A stretch of 41,394 bases of DNA from JAEUMG01 sp046349315 (GTDB taxonomy: Bacteria; Pseudomonadota; Alphaproteobacteria; Rhizobiales; Aestuariivirgaceae): positions 1 to 41,394 of the forward strand of contig JAXMCQ010000033.1 in assembly GCA_046349315.1 (NCBI GenBank). The letters run 5' to 3'. Under the pieces are notes generated by a model, which had not been told where the DNA came from, searched no databases, and was given only the letters and a program-made list of their open reading frames with translations. Shown one piece after another: positions 24,333-33,340 of the stretch (positions within the stretch are counted from its first letter, which is position 1; the number at the start of each line of letters is the position of its first letter). Made by a program: the position numbers and the translations under genes.

Positions 24333-24971
24333 ATGGCTGGCAAGAAAATTCTGATGCTGGTGGGCGACTACACCGAAGAATACGAAATCTTCGTCTTTGA
24401 GCAGGCGATGCATGCCGTAGGGCATACGGTTCATGTCGTCTGCCCCGACCGCAAGGCCGGCGAAAACATGAAGACATCGCTTCACGATTTCGAAGGCGAC
24501 CAGACCTATTCGGAAAAGCTTGGGCATTTCTACACACTGAACAAGACGTTCAGCGAGGCGAAGCCGGCCGATTACGATGCCATTTACATCGCTGGCGGCC
24601 GCGGCCCCGAATATATCCGCATCGATCCGCGCGTTCAGGCGATCGTGCGCCATTTCCACGAAAGCAAGAAGCCGATCTTCACCATCTGCCATGGCGTGCA
24701 GGTGCTGATCGCCGTCGATGGCGTGGTGAAGGGCAAGCGCGTCGCGGCCCTGCATTTCTGCGAGCCGGAAGTTCGCCTTGCCGGCGGCATCTATGTCGAT
24801 GTCGGGCCGACCGAGGCTTGCGTCGACGGGACGCTGGTTTCGGCCAAAGGCTGGACCGGTTTGGCCGCCTTCATGCGCGAATGCCTCGCGGTGCTTGGCA
24901 CCAAGATCGAGCATGGCGCGATTACGCCGGCCAAGACCGCCGGTAAAGTATCGCTCATCGCAGCAGAGTAA
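24333..24971 (+). CDS. DJ-1/PfpI family protein
   Basis: A 212-residue protein. GGGAG at 24321-24325 favours the ATG at 24333 (7-base spacing) over the ATG at 24330. The flavodoxin-like fold begins KKILMLVGDYTEEYEIFVFEQA; the nucleophile elbow is FTICHGVQVL with Cys119 followed by His, and YDAIYIAGGRGPEYIR lies before it. Members are proteases, chaperone or deglycase-like proteins, glyoxalases or amidases. The role here is not clear. It stands alone and ends before a strong 11-base-pair hairpin. Confidence 0.9.
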   Translation: MAGKKILMLVGDYTEEYEIFVFEQAMHAVGHTVHVVCPDRKAGENMKTSLHDFEGDQTYSEKLGHFYTLNKTFSEAKPADYDAIYIAGGRGPEYIRIDPRVQAIVRHFHESKKPIFTICHGVQVLIAVDGVVKGKRVAALHFCEPEVRLAGGIYVDVGPTEACVDGTLVSAKGWTGLAAFMRECLAVLGTKIEHGAITPAKTAGKVSLIAAE

Positions 24972-24986
24972 ATTTTGCCAACATCG

Positions 24987-25015
24987 ACTGGCGCGGGGAA
25001 ACAACCCGCGCCAGT
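24987..25015 (+). terminator. Strong hairpin downstream of the PfpI gene
   Basis: The arms ACTGGCGCGGG (24987-24997) and CCCGCGCCAGT (25005-25015) pair perfectly over 11 bases with a 7-base loop, 16 bases after the PfpI stop and just before the fabD ribosome site. Only a poor T-rich stretch follows, so termination efficiency is uncertain. It separates the PfpI gene from the fatty-acid synthesis genes. Confidence 0.6.
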
Positions 25016-25037
25016 TGCGTCTTGATCGTGGAGCATC

Positions 25038-25988
25038 ATGAAGCCAGCCTTCATTTTTCCGGGGCAGGGAAGCCAGGCGATCGGCATGGGAAAGGCGCTC
25101 GCCGATTCAAGCGCCGCTGCGCGTGCGGTCTTTGACGAGGTCGATTCCGCGCTTGGTCAGAAGCTGACCGATCTCATGTGGAACGGGCCCGAAGCCGAAC
25201 TCACGCTCACCGAGAATGCGCAACCGGCGCTCATGGCCGTCAGTATTGCGGCGGTCCGCGTTCTCGAGGCCGATCATGGATTGCCGATTTCAAAGACAGC
25301 CGCCTTCGTCGCCGGTCACTCGCTCGGCGAGTACTCTGCACTCGCGGCAGCCGGTACTTTCTCGCTATCCGATGCAGCGCGGCTGCTTAAGATTCGCGGT
25401 CGCGCGATGCAGGCCGCAACGCCGGTGGGCGTCGGCGCCATGGCGGCGCTTCTCGGCCTCGATGTCGGGGATGCCGAAGCCGTAGCGCGCGATGCCGCGC
25501 AAGGCGAAGTCTGCCAAGCGGCCAACGACAATGCGCCGGGGCAGGTTGTCATTTCCGGCAACCGCGCCGCGGTCGAGCGTGCGATCGAACTTGCGAAAGC
25601 CAAGGGTGCCAAGCGTGCCGTTCTGTTGCCGGTGAGCGCACCATTCCATTGTGCGCTAATGAAGCCCGCGGCCGATGCGATGGCTGAAGCGCTCAGCAAA
25701 GTGGAACTCAAGGCGCCCGTTGTCCCCGTGGTGGCGAATGTCGTGGCCGGACCGGTCACGGATCCTGCGGAGATTCGCCGACGCCTGGTCGAGCAGGTCA
25801 CGGGACGGGTGCGCTGGCGCGAATGCATGGCCTTCATGGCCGGGCAGGGCGTCGATCTCTTCTGTGAATTTGGCGCCGGCAAGGTGCTGACCGGACTCGT
25901 CAAGCGAACTGCGGCTTCGGCCAACGCGCTTGCTGCCGGGACGCCTGAAGAAATCGCGGCGGTTGCCGCGCACTTGCGACAAGGGTGA
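25038..25988 (+). CDS. fabD: Malonyl-CoA:ACP transacylase
   Basis: A 316-residue enzyme that loads malonyl groups onto ACP for fatty-acid elongation. It has IFPGQGSQ at the start, the nucleophile Ser95 in VAGHSLGEYSAL, and the catalytic His in LPVSAPFHCALM; Q-x-N-x-PGQVVISG precedes it. GGAG is 6 bases before the ATG. fabG begins 4 bases after its stop, and acpP, fabF, mltG, yicC and gmk follow in the usual alphaproteobacterial order. Confidence 0.97.
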   Translation: MKPAFIFPGQGSQAIGMGKALADSSAAARAVFDEVDSALGQKLTDLMWNGPEAELTLTENAQPALMAVSIAAVRVLEADHGLPISKTAAFVAGHSLGEYSALAAAGTFSLSDAARLLKIRGRAMQAATPVGVGAMAALLGLDVGDAEAVARDAAQGEVCQAANDNAPGQVVISGNRAAVERAIELAKAKGAKRAVLLPVSAPFHCALMKPAADAMAEALSKVELKAPVVPVVANVVAGPVTDPAEIRRRLVEQVTGRVRWRECMAFMAGQGVDLFCEFGAGKVLTGLVKRTAASANALAAGTPEEIAAVAAHLRQG

Positions 25989-25992
25989 GGAC

Positions 25993-26730
25993 ATGTTTGA
26001 CCTGACAGGGCGCACTGCCTTGGTGACGGGCGCCACGGGCGGCATTGGTGCGGCGATTGCCAAGGCACTTCATGCCCAGGGTGCGACGGTTGCGGTTTCC
26101 GGCACACGCGCCAACGTGCTCGAAGAGCTCAAGGCATCGCTCGGCGAACGCACGCATATCGTTGTTTCGAATCTTGCCGACCCACAGGATGTGGAAAAGC
26201 TCGTGCCGGCTGCGGAAGCGGCGATGGGCGCGCTCGATATCCTGGTGAACAATGCCGGCATCACGCGCGATGGGCTGGCGATGCGGATGAAGGATGAAGA
26301 CTGGGCGGCCGTCATCGACGTCAATTTGACCGCCGGCTTCAGGCTCGCCCGCGCAGCCATGCGCGGGATGATGAAACGCCGCTTCGGCCGGATCATCGGA
26401 ATCACGTCTGTCGTCGGTGTGACCGGCAATGCCGGCCAGGCGAATTACGCGGCTTCAAAAGCCGGCATGATCGGGATGACCAAGGCGCTGGCCCAGGAGC
26501 TCGCGAGCCGGGCCGTAACCGTCAATTGCATCGCGCCCGGATTCATCGCGACGCCAATGACCGAGGGGCTAAACGACAAGCAGAAGGAAGCGATCATTGC
26601 GAAGGTTCCGGCCGGTCGCCTTGGAAGCTCTGATGACGTTGCGGCAGCGGCAGTCTATCTTGCCAGCAATGAGGCCGCCTATGTCACTGGGCAAACCTTG
26701 CACGTAAATGGCGGAATGGCCATGATCTGA
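25993..26730 (+). CDS. fabG: 3-oxoacyl-ACP reductase
   Basis: A 245-residue SDR: TGATGGIGAAIAKAL for NADPH, NNAGITRDGLAM, Ser in ITSVVGVTGN, YAASK for Tyr-x3-Lys, and the FabG ending ASNEAAYVTGQTLHVNGGMAMI. It reduces 3-oxoacyl-ACP in fatty-acid elongation. The start at 25993 has GAGG upstream and lies 4 bases after fabD, so the two genes are translated together. Confidence 0.97.
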   Translation: MFDLTGRTALVTGATGGIGAAIAKALHAQGATVAVSGTRANVLEELKASLGERTHIVVSNLADPQDVEKLVPAAEAAMGALDILVNNAGITRDGLAMRMKDEDWAAVIDVNLTAGFRLARAAMRGMMKRRFGRIIGITSVVGVTGNAGQANYAASKAGMIGMTKALAQELASRAVTVNCIAPGFIATPMTEGLNDKQKEAIIAKVPAGRLGSSDDVAAAAVYLASNEAAYVTGQTLHVNGGMAMI

Positions 26731-26892
26731 CGGCGATTTTGGAGCGATTTCAAGGGCCGGAGATGCCCCTTTCATGGCGAAAGGAATCTGTGTTAGGAAG
26801 CGCCAGGGCACAAGGGGGGCGTTCATGCAGCACAGTGTCCCCGACGCAGGCATGACCGGCCGACCGGAACAATTACAAAAGGACAGTGGAAC

Positions 26893-27129
26893 ATGAGCGA
26901 CGTTGCTGAGCGGGTTAAGAAAATTGTGGTCGAGCACCTGACGGTCGACCCCGAGAAGGTGACCCCTGAAGCAAGCTTCATTGACGATCTCGGCGCCGAC
27001 AGCCTGGACACGGTCGAGCTCGTCATGGCGTTCGAAGAAGAATTCGGCATCGAGATTCCGGATGACGCCGCTGAGACGATCCAGACGGTGGGCGATGCCG
27101 TAAAGTTCATTGAAAAGAGCAGCGCCTGA
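26893..27129 (+). CDS. acpP: Acyl carrier protein
   Basis: A 78-residue acidic ACP. The phosphopantetheine site is Ser37 in LGADSLDTVELVMAFEEEFG, the universal ACP motif. It carries the growing acyl chain between FabD, FabG, FabF and others. AAAGGAC sits about 9 bases before the ATG. The 162-base gap after fabG suggests its own promoter, consistent with the high ACP level cells need, though I see no clear -35/-10 pair. A rho-independent terminator follows. Confidence 0.98.
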   Translation: MSDVAERVKKIVVEHLTVDPEKVTPEASFIDDLGADSLDTVELVMAFEEEFGIEIPDDAAETIQTVGDAVKFIEKSSA

Positions 27130-27173
27130 CGGTCGCTGATCCCCCTTTCTGCAAGGGGTTGCATGATTGCCAG

Positions 27174-27211
27174 CGCGGGGGCAGGAATCAACGCCTGCAG
27201 CCCGCGTTTTT
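27174..27211 (+). terminator. Rho-independent terminator after acpP
   Basis: A GC-rich stem, CGCGGG with CAGG on the left and CCTG with CCCGCG on the right, encloses an 8-base loop and is followed directly by TTTTT (27207-27211). It lies 45 bases after the acpP stop and 26 bases before fabF. It would give more acpP than fabF mRNA from a common promoter. Confidence 0.75.
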
Positions 27212-27236
27212 GTGTCAGCCATCAGGGATAGAGTGA

Positions 27237-28502
27237 ATGCGAAGAGTCGTCGTCACCGGTCTCGGTCTGGTTTCGCCGCTCGCAGCCGGTGTCGAGGAGA
27301 CGTGGTCGCGATTGGTTGCCGGTGAATCGGGTGCAGGGCCGATCACCCGGTTCGACGCGTCCGACATGTCCTGCCGCATTGCCTGCGAAGTGAAGCGCGG
27401 CGACGGCAGCGATGGCACATTCAACCCCGATCGCTGGATGGAAGTTAAAGACCAGCGCCGCTACGACGATTTCATCATTTATGCCGTGGCGGCCGCCAAG
27501 CAGGCGATGGCCGATTCCGGCTGGGAGCCCAAGACGGAAGACGATAAATGCGCAACCGGCGTCCTGATCGGGTCGGGCATCGGTGGCTTGCCAAGCATCG
27601 AAGATACGGCCCTCTTGCTCAAGGAGAAGGGGCCGCGCCGAGTCAGCCCGTTCTTCATTCCGGGGGCGCTGATCAACCTTGCTGCGGGTCTTGTATCGAT
27701 CGAACTGGATTGCAAGGGGCCGAACCACGCGGTTGTGACGGCCTGCGCGACGGGCTCGCATGCGATCGGCGATGCCGCGCGCCTGATCATGCTGGGCGAT
27801 GCGGAAGTGATGCTGGCCGGTGGCGCGGAAGCGGCAATCTCGCGCCTTGGCATCGCCGGCTTCATCGCCTGCAAAGCGCTCGCCACCAAGTTCAACGACA
27901 CGCCCCAGCGCGGGTCGCGACCCTATGACAGGGATCGCGACGGCTTCGTCATGGGTGAGGGGGCCGGTATCCTGGTCTTGGAAGAGCTTGAACATGCCAA
28001 GGCACGCGGCGCGAAGATTTACGCCGAAGTGATCGGCTACGGCCTCTCGGGCGATGCCTATCATATCACCGCGCCTGCCTCGGACGGTGACGGAGCCTAT
28101 CGCTGCATGCAGGCGGCGATCAAAAGGGCCGGCATTTCCGCCCATGACATCGACTATATCAATGCGCACGGGACCTCGACACCGCTGGGCGACGAGATTG
28201 AATTGCGCGCCGTTGAGCGGGTTCTCGGAAACAAAGCGGAAAACGCCTCGATGTCCTCCACGAAGTCGTCGATCGGTCACCTTCTCGGGGCGGCCGGCGC
28301 GGTCGAGGCGATCTTCTCGATCCTGGCTATCCGGGACAATGTCTGCCCGCCGACGCTTAACCTCGAAAATCCTTCGGTTGAGACCGCGATCGACTTGGTC
28401 GCGCTCAAGGCGCGCAAGAAGGAGATCAATACCGTGCTGTCCAATTCCTTCGGCTTTGGCGGTACCAATGCGTCGCTGGTCCTACGCCGCTTTGCGGCAT
28501 AG
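27237..28502 (+). CDS. fabF: 3-oxoacyl-ACP synthase II
   Basis: A 421-residue condensing enzyme. RRVVVTGLGLVSPLAAGVEETW opens the thiolase fold; the Cys-His-His triad is in VTACATGSHAIGDA, NAHGTSTPLGD and SSIGHLLGAAGAVEAIF, and NSFGFGGTNASLVLRR closes it. It extends acyl-ACP with malonyl-ACP. Length is normal. It follows the acpP terminator and precedes mltG by 108 bases. Confidence 0.97.
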   Translation: MRRVVVTGLGLVSPLAAGVEETWSRLVAGESGAGPITRFDASDMSCRIACEVKRGDGSDGTFNPDRWMEVKDQRRYDDFIIYAVAAAKQAMADSGWEPKTEDDKCATGVLIGSGIGGLPSIEDTALLLKEKGPRRVSPFFIPGALINLAAGLVSIELDCKGPNHAVVTACATGSHAIGDAARLIMLGDAEVMLAGGAEAAISRLGIAGFIACKALATKFNDTPQRGSRPYDRDRDGFVMGEGAGILVLEELEHAKARGAKIYAEVIGYGLSGDAYHITAPASDGDGAYRCMQAAIKRAGISAHDIDYINAHGTSTPLGDEIELRAVERVLGNKAENASMSSTKSSIGHLLGAAGAVEAIFSILAIRDNVCPPTLNLENPSVETAIDLVALKARKKEINTVLSNSFGFGGTNASLVLRRFAA

Positions 28503-28610
28503 CGGTTTCTCCGGTTTGCAGGCGGGGCACGTAAAGCTTCCATTGAAAAGACGTAATTTCGAGCGGATAGAAGGGTATCAAGTTTCGGAGAATCGCTGCG
28601 CGAGGGTGCC

Positions 28611-30086
28611 GTGACAAACACCGCCGATGATACATGGCCGCAGCGGAACGTGCGGGTTCCCGACGCGCGGACCGGTCGGTCGGCGTTGGCGCGTGTGCTG
28701 GTCTCTCTCCTGCTGCTCGCCGTGGTTGGCGCCGTGCTGGCGGGCATCGGCCTTATGGTGGGCTACTCCTATTACAGCGCGCCCGGCCCACTCACGACGG
28801 CCAAAACCTTTGAAATCAAACGTGGTTTGAAAACCTCCGAAATTGCGGTGGCGCTTCAGGATGCCGGTATCGTGTCGGATGCAGCGTTGTTCTCGGCCGC
28901 CGCCTCGCTGAGCGGCGCCCGGGGCAAGCTCAAGGCCGGGGAGTATGATTTTCCGGTCGGCGTCAGCGTCAAAGATGCGCTCAACATCATCACTTCAGGC
29001 AAGGCGCGGACCTACAAGCTGTTGATTCCGGAAGGGTTTACCGTCGAGCAGGCGCTGAATCGGGTCAGAAATCAGACCGTGCTCACCGGTGAACTCACGA
29101 TCGTGCCCTCGGAGGGCATGATCATGCCGGACACGCATGTCTTCCCGAAGGGCGTGACCCGCGACGAACTCGTCAAGGACATGCAGGAGGCGCAGGAAAA
29201 GCTGCTCGCCGAACTCTGGGAAAAACGTGCCCAGAACCTGCCCTTTGATACCAAGGAAAAGGCGCTGATCCTGGCCTCAATCGTCGAAAAGGAGACAGCA
29301 CGCTCCGATGAGCGGCCGCGGGTGGCGGCGGTCTTCGTGAACCGTCTGCGGCAGGGCATGCGGCTGCAATCGGACCCGACCATCATCTATGGAATTGTCG
29401 GCGGGAAAGGCAAACTCGACCGGCCGCTGACCAAGAAGGATATCGCCGAGAAGACGCCCTACAACACTTATCGCATCAATGGCCTGCCGCCCGGCCCCAT
29501 CTCCAATCCCGGGCGTGCGGCAATCGAAGCGGTGCTCAATCCGCCCGATACGAAGGAGCTCTACTTCGTCGCGGACGGGACAGGCGGCCATGCCTTTGCC
29601 GAGACGCTCGACCAGCACCGTGCAAATGTCGAGAATTGGCGCAAGATCGAGCAGGCCCGGAAGGAAGATGCCGAAGCCCAGGCGATCGCCGATGCGAAGG
29701 CCGAGCCCGATGATGCCGCAGCCGACGCAGCCGCCGCCGCCGATGAGGCGGGCACGACGCCAACGAGCCAAGCGCCCGATCTGCCGAGCCCCGAGGATAC
29801 GCCTCAATTCTCTGCCGGTAATGCCCAGCCGACCCCGCGTGAGCCTTCAGCTTCCCCGGTTCCGGGCGCAATTTCGGACGACGCCACCGCTAGCCCGGTT
29901 CCAGACGCAGAGCCCATGCCGGATCTTGCCGCCCTTGTCCAAGAGGGCAACACCGTCGCGACTGCGGCAGCCCCCGAGCCTTCGCCGGAACCTGAGCCCC
30001 CGGCTGCAGCGGCACCTAAGCCAGGCGATGTGATCAAGGTGGCAAAGCGTCTGGTTCCCATCCCGGTGCCGAAGCCGAAGCAATAG
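28611..30086 (+). CDS. mltG: Endolytic murein transglycosylase MltG
   Basis: A 491-residue inner-membrane lytic transglycosylase that cuts nascent peptidoglycan strands. The GTG start has GAGGG 4 bases upstream. Residues 28-53 are one membrane segment (LVSLLLLAVVGAVLAGIGLMVGY). A LysM-like region follows, then YKLLIPEGFTVEQAL, the catalytic Glu in LILASIVEKET, LQSDPTIIYG and YNTYRINGLPPGPISNPG. The 140-residue tail after HRANVENW is Ala/Pro/Glu-rich and looks disordered, longer than in E. coli. It sits in the conserved fabF-mltG-yicC-gmk order. Confidence 0.95.
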   Translation: MTNTADDTWPQRNVRVPDARTGRSALARVLVSLLLLAVVGAVLAGIGLMVGYSYYSAPGPLTTAKTFEIKRGLKTSEIAVALQDAGIVSDAALFSAAASLSGARGKLKAGEYDFPVGVSVKDALNIITSGKARTYKLLIPEGFTVEQALNRVRNQTVLTGELTIVPSEGMIMPDTHVFPKGVTRDELVKDMQEAQEKLLAELWEKRAQNLPFDTKEKALILASIVEKETARSDERPRVAAVFVNRLRQGMRLQSDPTIIYGIVGGKGKLDRPLTKKDIAEKTPYNTYRINGLPPGPISNPGRAAIEAVLNPPDTKELYFVADGTGGHAFAETLDQHRANVENWRKIEQARKEDAEAQAIADAKAEPDDAAADAAAAADEAGTTPTSQAPDLPSPEDTPQFSAGNAQPTPREPSASPVPGAISDDATASPVPDAEPMPDLAALVQEGNTVATAAAPEPSPEPEPPAAAAPKPGDVIKVAKRLVPIPVPKPKQ

Positions 30087-30146
30087 ATTTCTTGGCCGGG
30101 ATATGCGCTAAAGTGCCGGCCAGATTTGATTCTTGGGCGGGGGTCC

Positions 30147-31034
30147 ATGGCACTTTCCAGCATGACGGGCTTTGCCCGGGCCAGCGGCGCGCTCGACGGA
30201 TTGCACTGGCAATGGGAGGCCAAGAGCGTCAATGGCAAGGGGCTTGAGACACGCTGCCGCCTGGCGACCGGATTCGAGCACCTCGAGGGACCCCTGCGCG
30301 AGGCGGTCATGCGCCGCTTCAAGCGCGGAAACCTGCAGATTTCACTGAGCTGCGATCACGGGTCGTCGGATGAAGTGTTCCGCGTGAATGAAGCCGCTCT
30401 CGAACAGCTCCTGGGGATTTCGGAGCGATTGCGCGCGCGGCTCGGCGGCGAGGCGCCACGGATAGACGGTCTCCTGGCGCTGCGCGGTGTCATCGAGGTG
30501 ACAAGCAAACCGGTCGATCCGGAGGTGGCGGCGCGCCGCGACGCCGCGATGCTGGCAAGCCTCGATGCGGCGCTCGCCCAACTCGCCACCATGCGCGCAT
30601 CGGAAGGTGCGCGGCTTGGTCTCGTCCTTGAAGGCCAACTCGAGCGCATCTCGGCCTTGACGGCCGCTGCCCGCGACTGTCCGGCGCGCCGTCCAGAAGC
30701 CTTCAAGGCGCGACTTGCTGAACAGGTTGCAAAGCTCCTCGAAGCCCGGTCCAGCTTCGATGAGGCGCGCTTGCACCAGGAGGCGGTGCTGGTCGCCACC
30801 CGTGTCGACATCCAGGAGGAGATCGACCGCTTGTTCGCCCATGTCGAAGCCGCGCGCGCACTCCTCGTCGCCAAGGAACCGGCAGGGCGCAAGCTTGAGT
30901 TTCTCGCCCAGGAATTCAACCGCGAGGCCAATACCTTGTGTTCCAAGGCGATCGACCACAGCGTGACGACGATCGGCCTCGACCTCAAGACGGTGATCGA
31001 TCAGCTTCGCGAGCAGGTGCAGAACATTGAGTGA
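30147..31034 (+). CDS. yicC: YicC family endoribonuclease
   Basis: A 295-residue protein from the ATG at 30147 (MALSSMTGFARASG), with GGGCGGGGG upstream; the frame opens earlier at 30126 but MxxSMTGFAR is the family's own start. The C-terminal DUF1732 part is DIQEEIDRLFAHVEAARALL and LEFLAQEFNREANTLCSKA followed by LKTVIDQLREQVQNIE. E. coli YicC is an RNase; the role here is assumed to be similar. It overlaps gmk by 8 bases. Confidence 0.94.
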   Translation: MALSSMTGFARASGALDGLHWQWEAKSVNGKGLETRCRLATGFEHLEGPLREAVMRRFKRGNLQISLSCDHGSSDEVFRVNEAALEQLLGISERLRARLGGEAPRIDGLLALRGVIEVTSKPVDPEVAARRDAAMLASLDAALAQLATMRASEGARLGLVLEGQLERISALTAAARDCPARRPEAFKARLAEQVAKLLEARSSFDEARLHQEAVLVATRVDIQEEIDRLFAHVEAARALLVAKEPAGRKLEFLAQEFNREANTLCSKAIDHSVTTIGLDLKTVIDQLREQVQNIE

Positions 31035-31677
31035 GCCTGCAACCAGAACCAAGATCGCAAGACGTGGCCTGTTGCTGGTCATGTCGTCGCCGTCCGGTGC
31101 CGGCAAGACCACGCTGTCGCGCGCCCTTCTCGCGCGCGACCCTCTGGTGACCATGTCGGTGTCGGTCACGACGCGGTCGCCGCGCCCCGGCGAGGTCGAA
31201 GGCAAGGATTATTACTTCGTCTCGAAGGAGCGCTTCGCGCAGATGCGCGATCGCGACGAGCTCCTGGAATATGCCGCGGTGTTCGGCAATTTCTACGGCA
31301 CCCCGCGCCGGCCGGTGGAGGAGGCGCTGTCGCAGGGCAGGGACGTGCTGTTCGACATCGACTGGCAAGGCACCCAGCAGCTCGCGCAGGCTATGGAAGA
31401 CGATCTGGTGCGCATCTTCATTCTGCCGCCGTCGGTCGAGGACTTGCGCGAGCGCTTGATCCAGCGCGCCCAGGATTCATCGACAGTCGTTGCTAAGCGA
31501 ATGGCCGAGGCCGGCAACGAGATCAGCCATTGGCCCGAATATGATTATGTAATCGTCAATGATTCGATCGCCGAGAGCGGCGAGCAAATCTCCGCCATCC
31601 TCACCGCGGAGCGCCTCAAACGCCGCCGCCGCATCGGACTCACCGATTTCGTCAGGCAATTGACGAAGCGGCTTTAG
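31027..31677 (+). CDS. gmk: Guanylate kinase
   Basis: A 216-residue enzyme converting GMP to GDP with ATP. P-loop SSPSGAGKTTL (residues 20-30), VSVTTRSPRPGEVEGKDYYFVS for GMP binding, EYAAVFGNFYGTP, and VLFDIDWQGTQQL are all canonical. The frame starts with TTG at 31027, inside the end of yicC, with GCAGGTG upstream; an ATG at 31081 would cut off the first P-loop strand. It ends a seven-gene plus-strand series and converges on the response-regulator cyclase. Confidence 0.96.
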   Translation: MSEPATRTKIARRGLLLVMSSPSGAGKTTLSRALLARDPLVTMSVSVTTRSPRPGEVEGKDYYFVSKERFAQMRDRDELLEYAAVFGNFYGTPRRPVEEALSQGRDVLFDIDWQGTQQLAQAMEDDLVRIFILPPSVEDLRERLIQRAQDSSTVVAKRMAEAGNEISHWPEYDYVIVNDSIAESGEQISAILTAERLKRRRRIGLTDFVRQLTKRL

Positions 31678-31682
31678 AGCGC

Positions 31683-31701
31683 CACGAATTGGGACTTCGT
31701 G
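31683..31701. terminator. Hairpin between convergent gmk and cyclase genes
   Basis: CACGAA (31683-31688) and TTCGTG (31696-31701) pair across a 7-base loop in the 26-base gap between two convergent stop codons. With no T-run on either strand it is a weak candidate for bidirectional termination. Confidence 0.3.
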
Positions 31702-31703
31702 CC

Positions 31704-32951
31704 TCAGCCGATAACTATACTTGTCCCGGTTTCGCCATTGAGCAGGCGCTTCAGATGAAAACTCGCGAGCTGATCGTCAGGCCGCTTGCCGACCTCGGCG
31801 GCAAATACTCCAAGTGCTGCGGGATCGCCTGACTTAAGCTTGGCAAAGGCGTCGAGATAGGCTTTGGTCGATGGGTCGTCGAATGCTCCCGGCCTGAGAG
31901 GTTCGAACGCGCCGAGCGGCTCTTGCCTGCCTCGCAAGATCAGATCGCCGATGGGGCGTCCCATGAAGCCTTTCACCCGCGCGGCCGCAGCTTCACTAAC
32001 GCAAATGCGGGTTCCGAGCTTCTTGTTCGCAGCCTCCAGACGAGCAGCAATGTTGATGGTATCCCCGTAGGCGGTGTAGTCAAAGAAACGCCCTCCGCCA
32101 AAATTGCCGACGGTCGCCGGACCGGAATGGACACCAATCCGCGTCACACCAAGTGCGATCCCGTTGCCCTTCCATGTTTCGCGAAAGGCTTGCGCGAAAT
32201 CATCGAGATCGAGCGCGCAGGCGATCGCACGCTCGGCATGGTCGGGCTGGTCGGCGGGCGCTCCGAAGAGGACGTGCAGCGCGTCGCCGATGATCTTTGT
32301 CACCGTACCGTCATGCGCGAAGACGATGTCGGTCGTGCCGGTTAGGTATTCATTGAGCAGCTTCGTGAGCAGGCCGGGATCGATCGTCTCGGCGAGGGTG
32401 GTAAAGCCGGCTATGTCAGTGAATAACGTGGCAATCTCGCGCCGTTCCCCTGTCAGGCCCGGCGCATGCTCTCCGTCGGCCAGTCGCTCGGCAAGCTTCG
32501 GCGAGAAATAGCGTGATAGTGCTGCATGTGCCCGTTCGGCTGCAGCCTGCCTGCGGCGCGCATCGCGCAGCAACTCTAGGTGTCTGAGCGTCTTGGCGAT
32601 CGTCGTTTCCAGGTCGGCGAAATCGATGGGTTTGGTAAGAAAGTCGAAAGCGCCGCGATTCATGGCGGTGCGGATGTTCGCCATATCGCCATAGGCCGAA
32701 ACGATAATGGTGGAGAGTTGGTCCTCCTTCTCCTGCAATTTCTGCAAGAGTGTCAGGCCATCCATGCGTGGCATGTTGATGTCGCTGACCACCATGTCAA
32801 TGTCACGATCGGCAGCGATCAGCGATAGCGCCTCAGCGCCGTCGCGCGCGAATACAAAACTCACCGCGCCGTCCCTGATCTGGCGGCGGAATTTCTGCGT
32901 GATCAGTCCTTCGAGATCCGGCTCGTCGTCGACTACGAGGATGCGGCTCAT
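31704..32951 (-). CDS. Receiver domain - adenylate/guanylate cyclase response regulator
   Basis: A 415-residue output protein. Residues 1-125 are a receiver: acidic pair VVDDEPD, phosphorylatable D57 in VVSDINMPRMDG, and LTKPIDF with the conserved Lys107. A helical linker with LSRYFSP leads to a class III cyclase (about 170-360): metal aspartates D179 (LFTDIAGFT) and D223 (KIIGD), substrate Lys219, Asp in FFDYTAYGD, then NIAARLE. All canonical residues for ATP use are present, so cAMP is the likely product. The start overlaps the preceding receiver gene by one base (TGATG), so translation is coupled. Phosphorylation by the upstream kinase probably controls the cyclase. Confidence 0.93.
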   Translation of the reverse strand: MSRILVVDDEPDLEGLITQKFRRQIRDGAVSFVFARDGAEALSLIAADRDIDMVVSDINMPRMDGLTLLQKLQEKEDQLSTIIVSAYGDMANIRTAMNRGAFDFLTKPIDFADLETTIAKTLRHLELLRDARRRQAAAERAHAALSRYFSPKLAERLADGEHAPGLTGERREIATLFTDIAGFTTLAETIDPGLLTKLLNEYLTGTTDIVFAHDGTVTKIIGDALHVLFGAPADQPDHAERAIACALDLDDFAQAFRETWKGNGIALGVTRIGVHSGPATVGNFGGGRFFDYTAYGDTINIAARLEAANKKLGTRICVSEAAAARVKGFMGRPIGDLILRGRQEPLGAFEPLRPGAFDDPSTKAYLDAFAKLKSGDPAALGVFAAEVGKRPDDQLASFHLKRLLNGETGTSIVIG

Positions 32952-33340
32952 CAGGCTGCGAGCCCCAGCCGCGTCTCGATCGCGTCGCGAAGTGCTGCGA
33001 AGTCGATAGGCTTGGTGAGAAGCGCCTCCGCCCCGTCGTCCAACGCTTTTCGCCTGGTGTCGGCGTCGCCATAGGCGGTGATCATGATCACCGGCACATC
33101 GGGGCGAGCCGCCCGTGCCTTTGGCAACAGCTCCAGTCCGCTCATGCCGGGCATATTGATATCCGAGAGAATGAGGATCAGTGAAGCATCCGCTGCCTGA
33201 TCAATCTTCTGCAGCGCATCGACGCCGGATCGGGCAAAGTCCATGGTAAAGCGTCCCTGGCGAATGTCGCGCCGGAATTGCTGCCGAAACAAATCTTCCA
33301 CGTCCGGTTCGTCATCGACGACCAGGATAAGCATCGTCAC
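32951..33340 (-). CDS. Single-domain response regulator (receiver)
   Basis: A 129-residue stand-alone receiver: VVDDEPD, D60 in LSDINMPGMSG, Thr/Ala switch MITAYGD and Lys in LLTKPIDF. GTG at 33340 overlaps the kinase stop (GTGA) with GGAG 7 bases upstream; an ATG at 33334 is also possible. It closely resembles the receiver of the next gene (FRRDIRQG versus FRRQIRDG, TKPIDFA in both), pointing to duplication. With no output domain it probably acts as a phosphate sink or shuttle, or binds a protein partner, in the kinase-cyclase relay. Confidence 0.92.
   Translation of the reverse strand: MTMLILVVDDEPDVEDLFRQQFRRDIRQGRFTMDFARSGVDALQKIDQAADASLILILSDINMPGMSGLELLPKARAARPDVPVIMITAYGDADTRRKALDDGAEALLTKPIDFAALRDAIETRLGLAA

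Noticed and set aside
27142..27158. Second hairpin CCCCTT/AAGGGG directly after acpP as terminator
   Set aside because: Stem is only 6 base pairs and has no T-run; the hairpin at 27174-27211 is far better.
27222..28280. Minus-strand frame opposite fabF
   Set aside because: Shadow of a highly conserved gene; Arg/His-rich translation without motifs.
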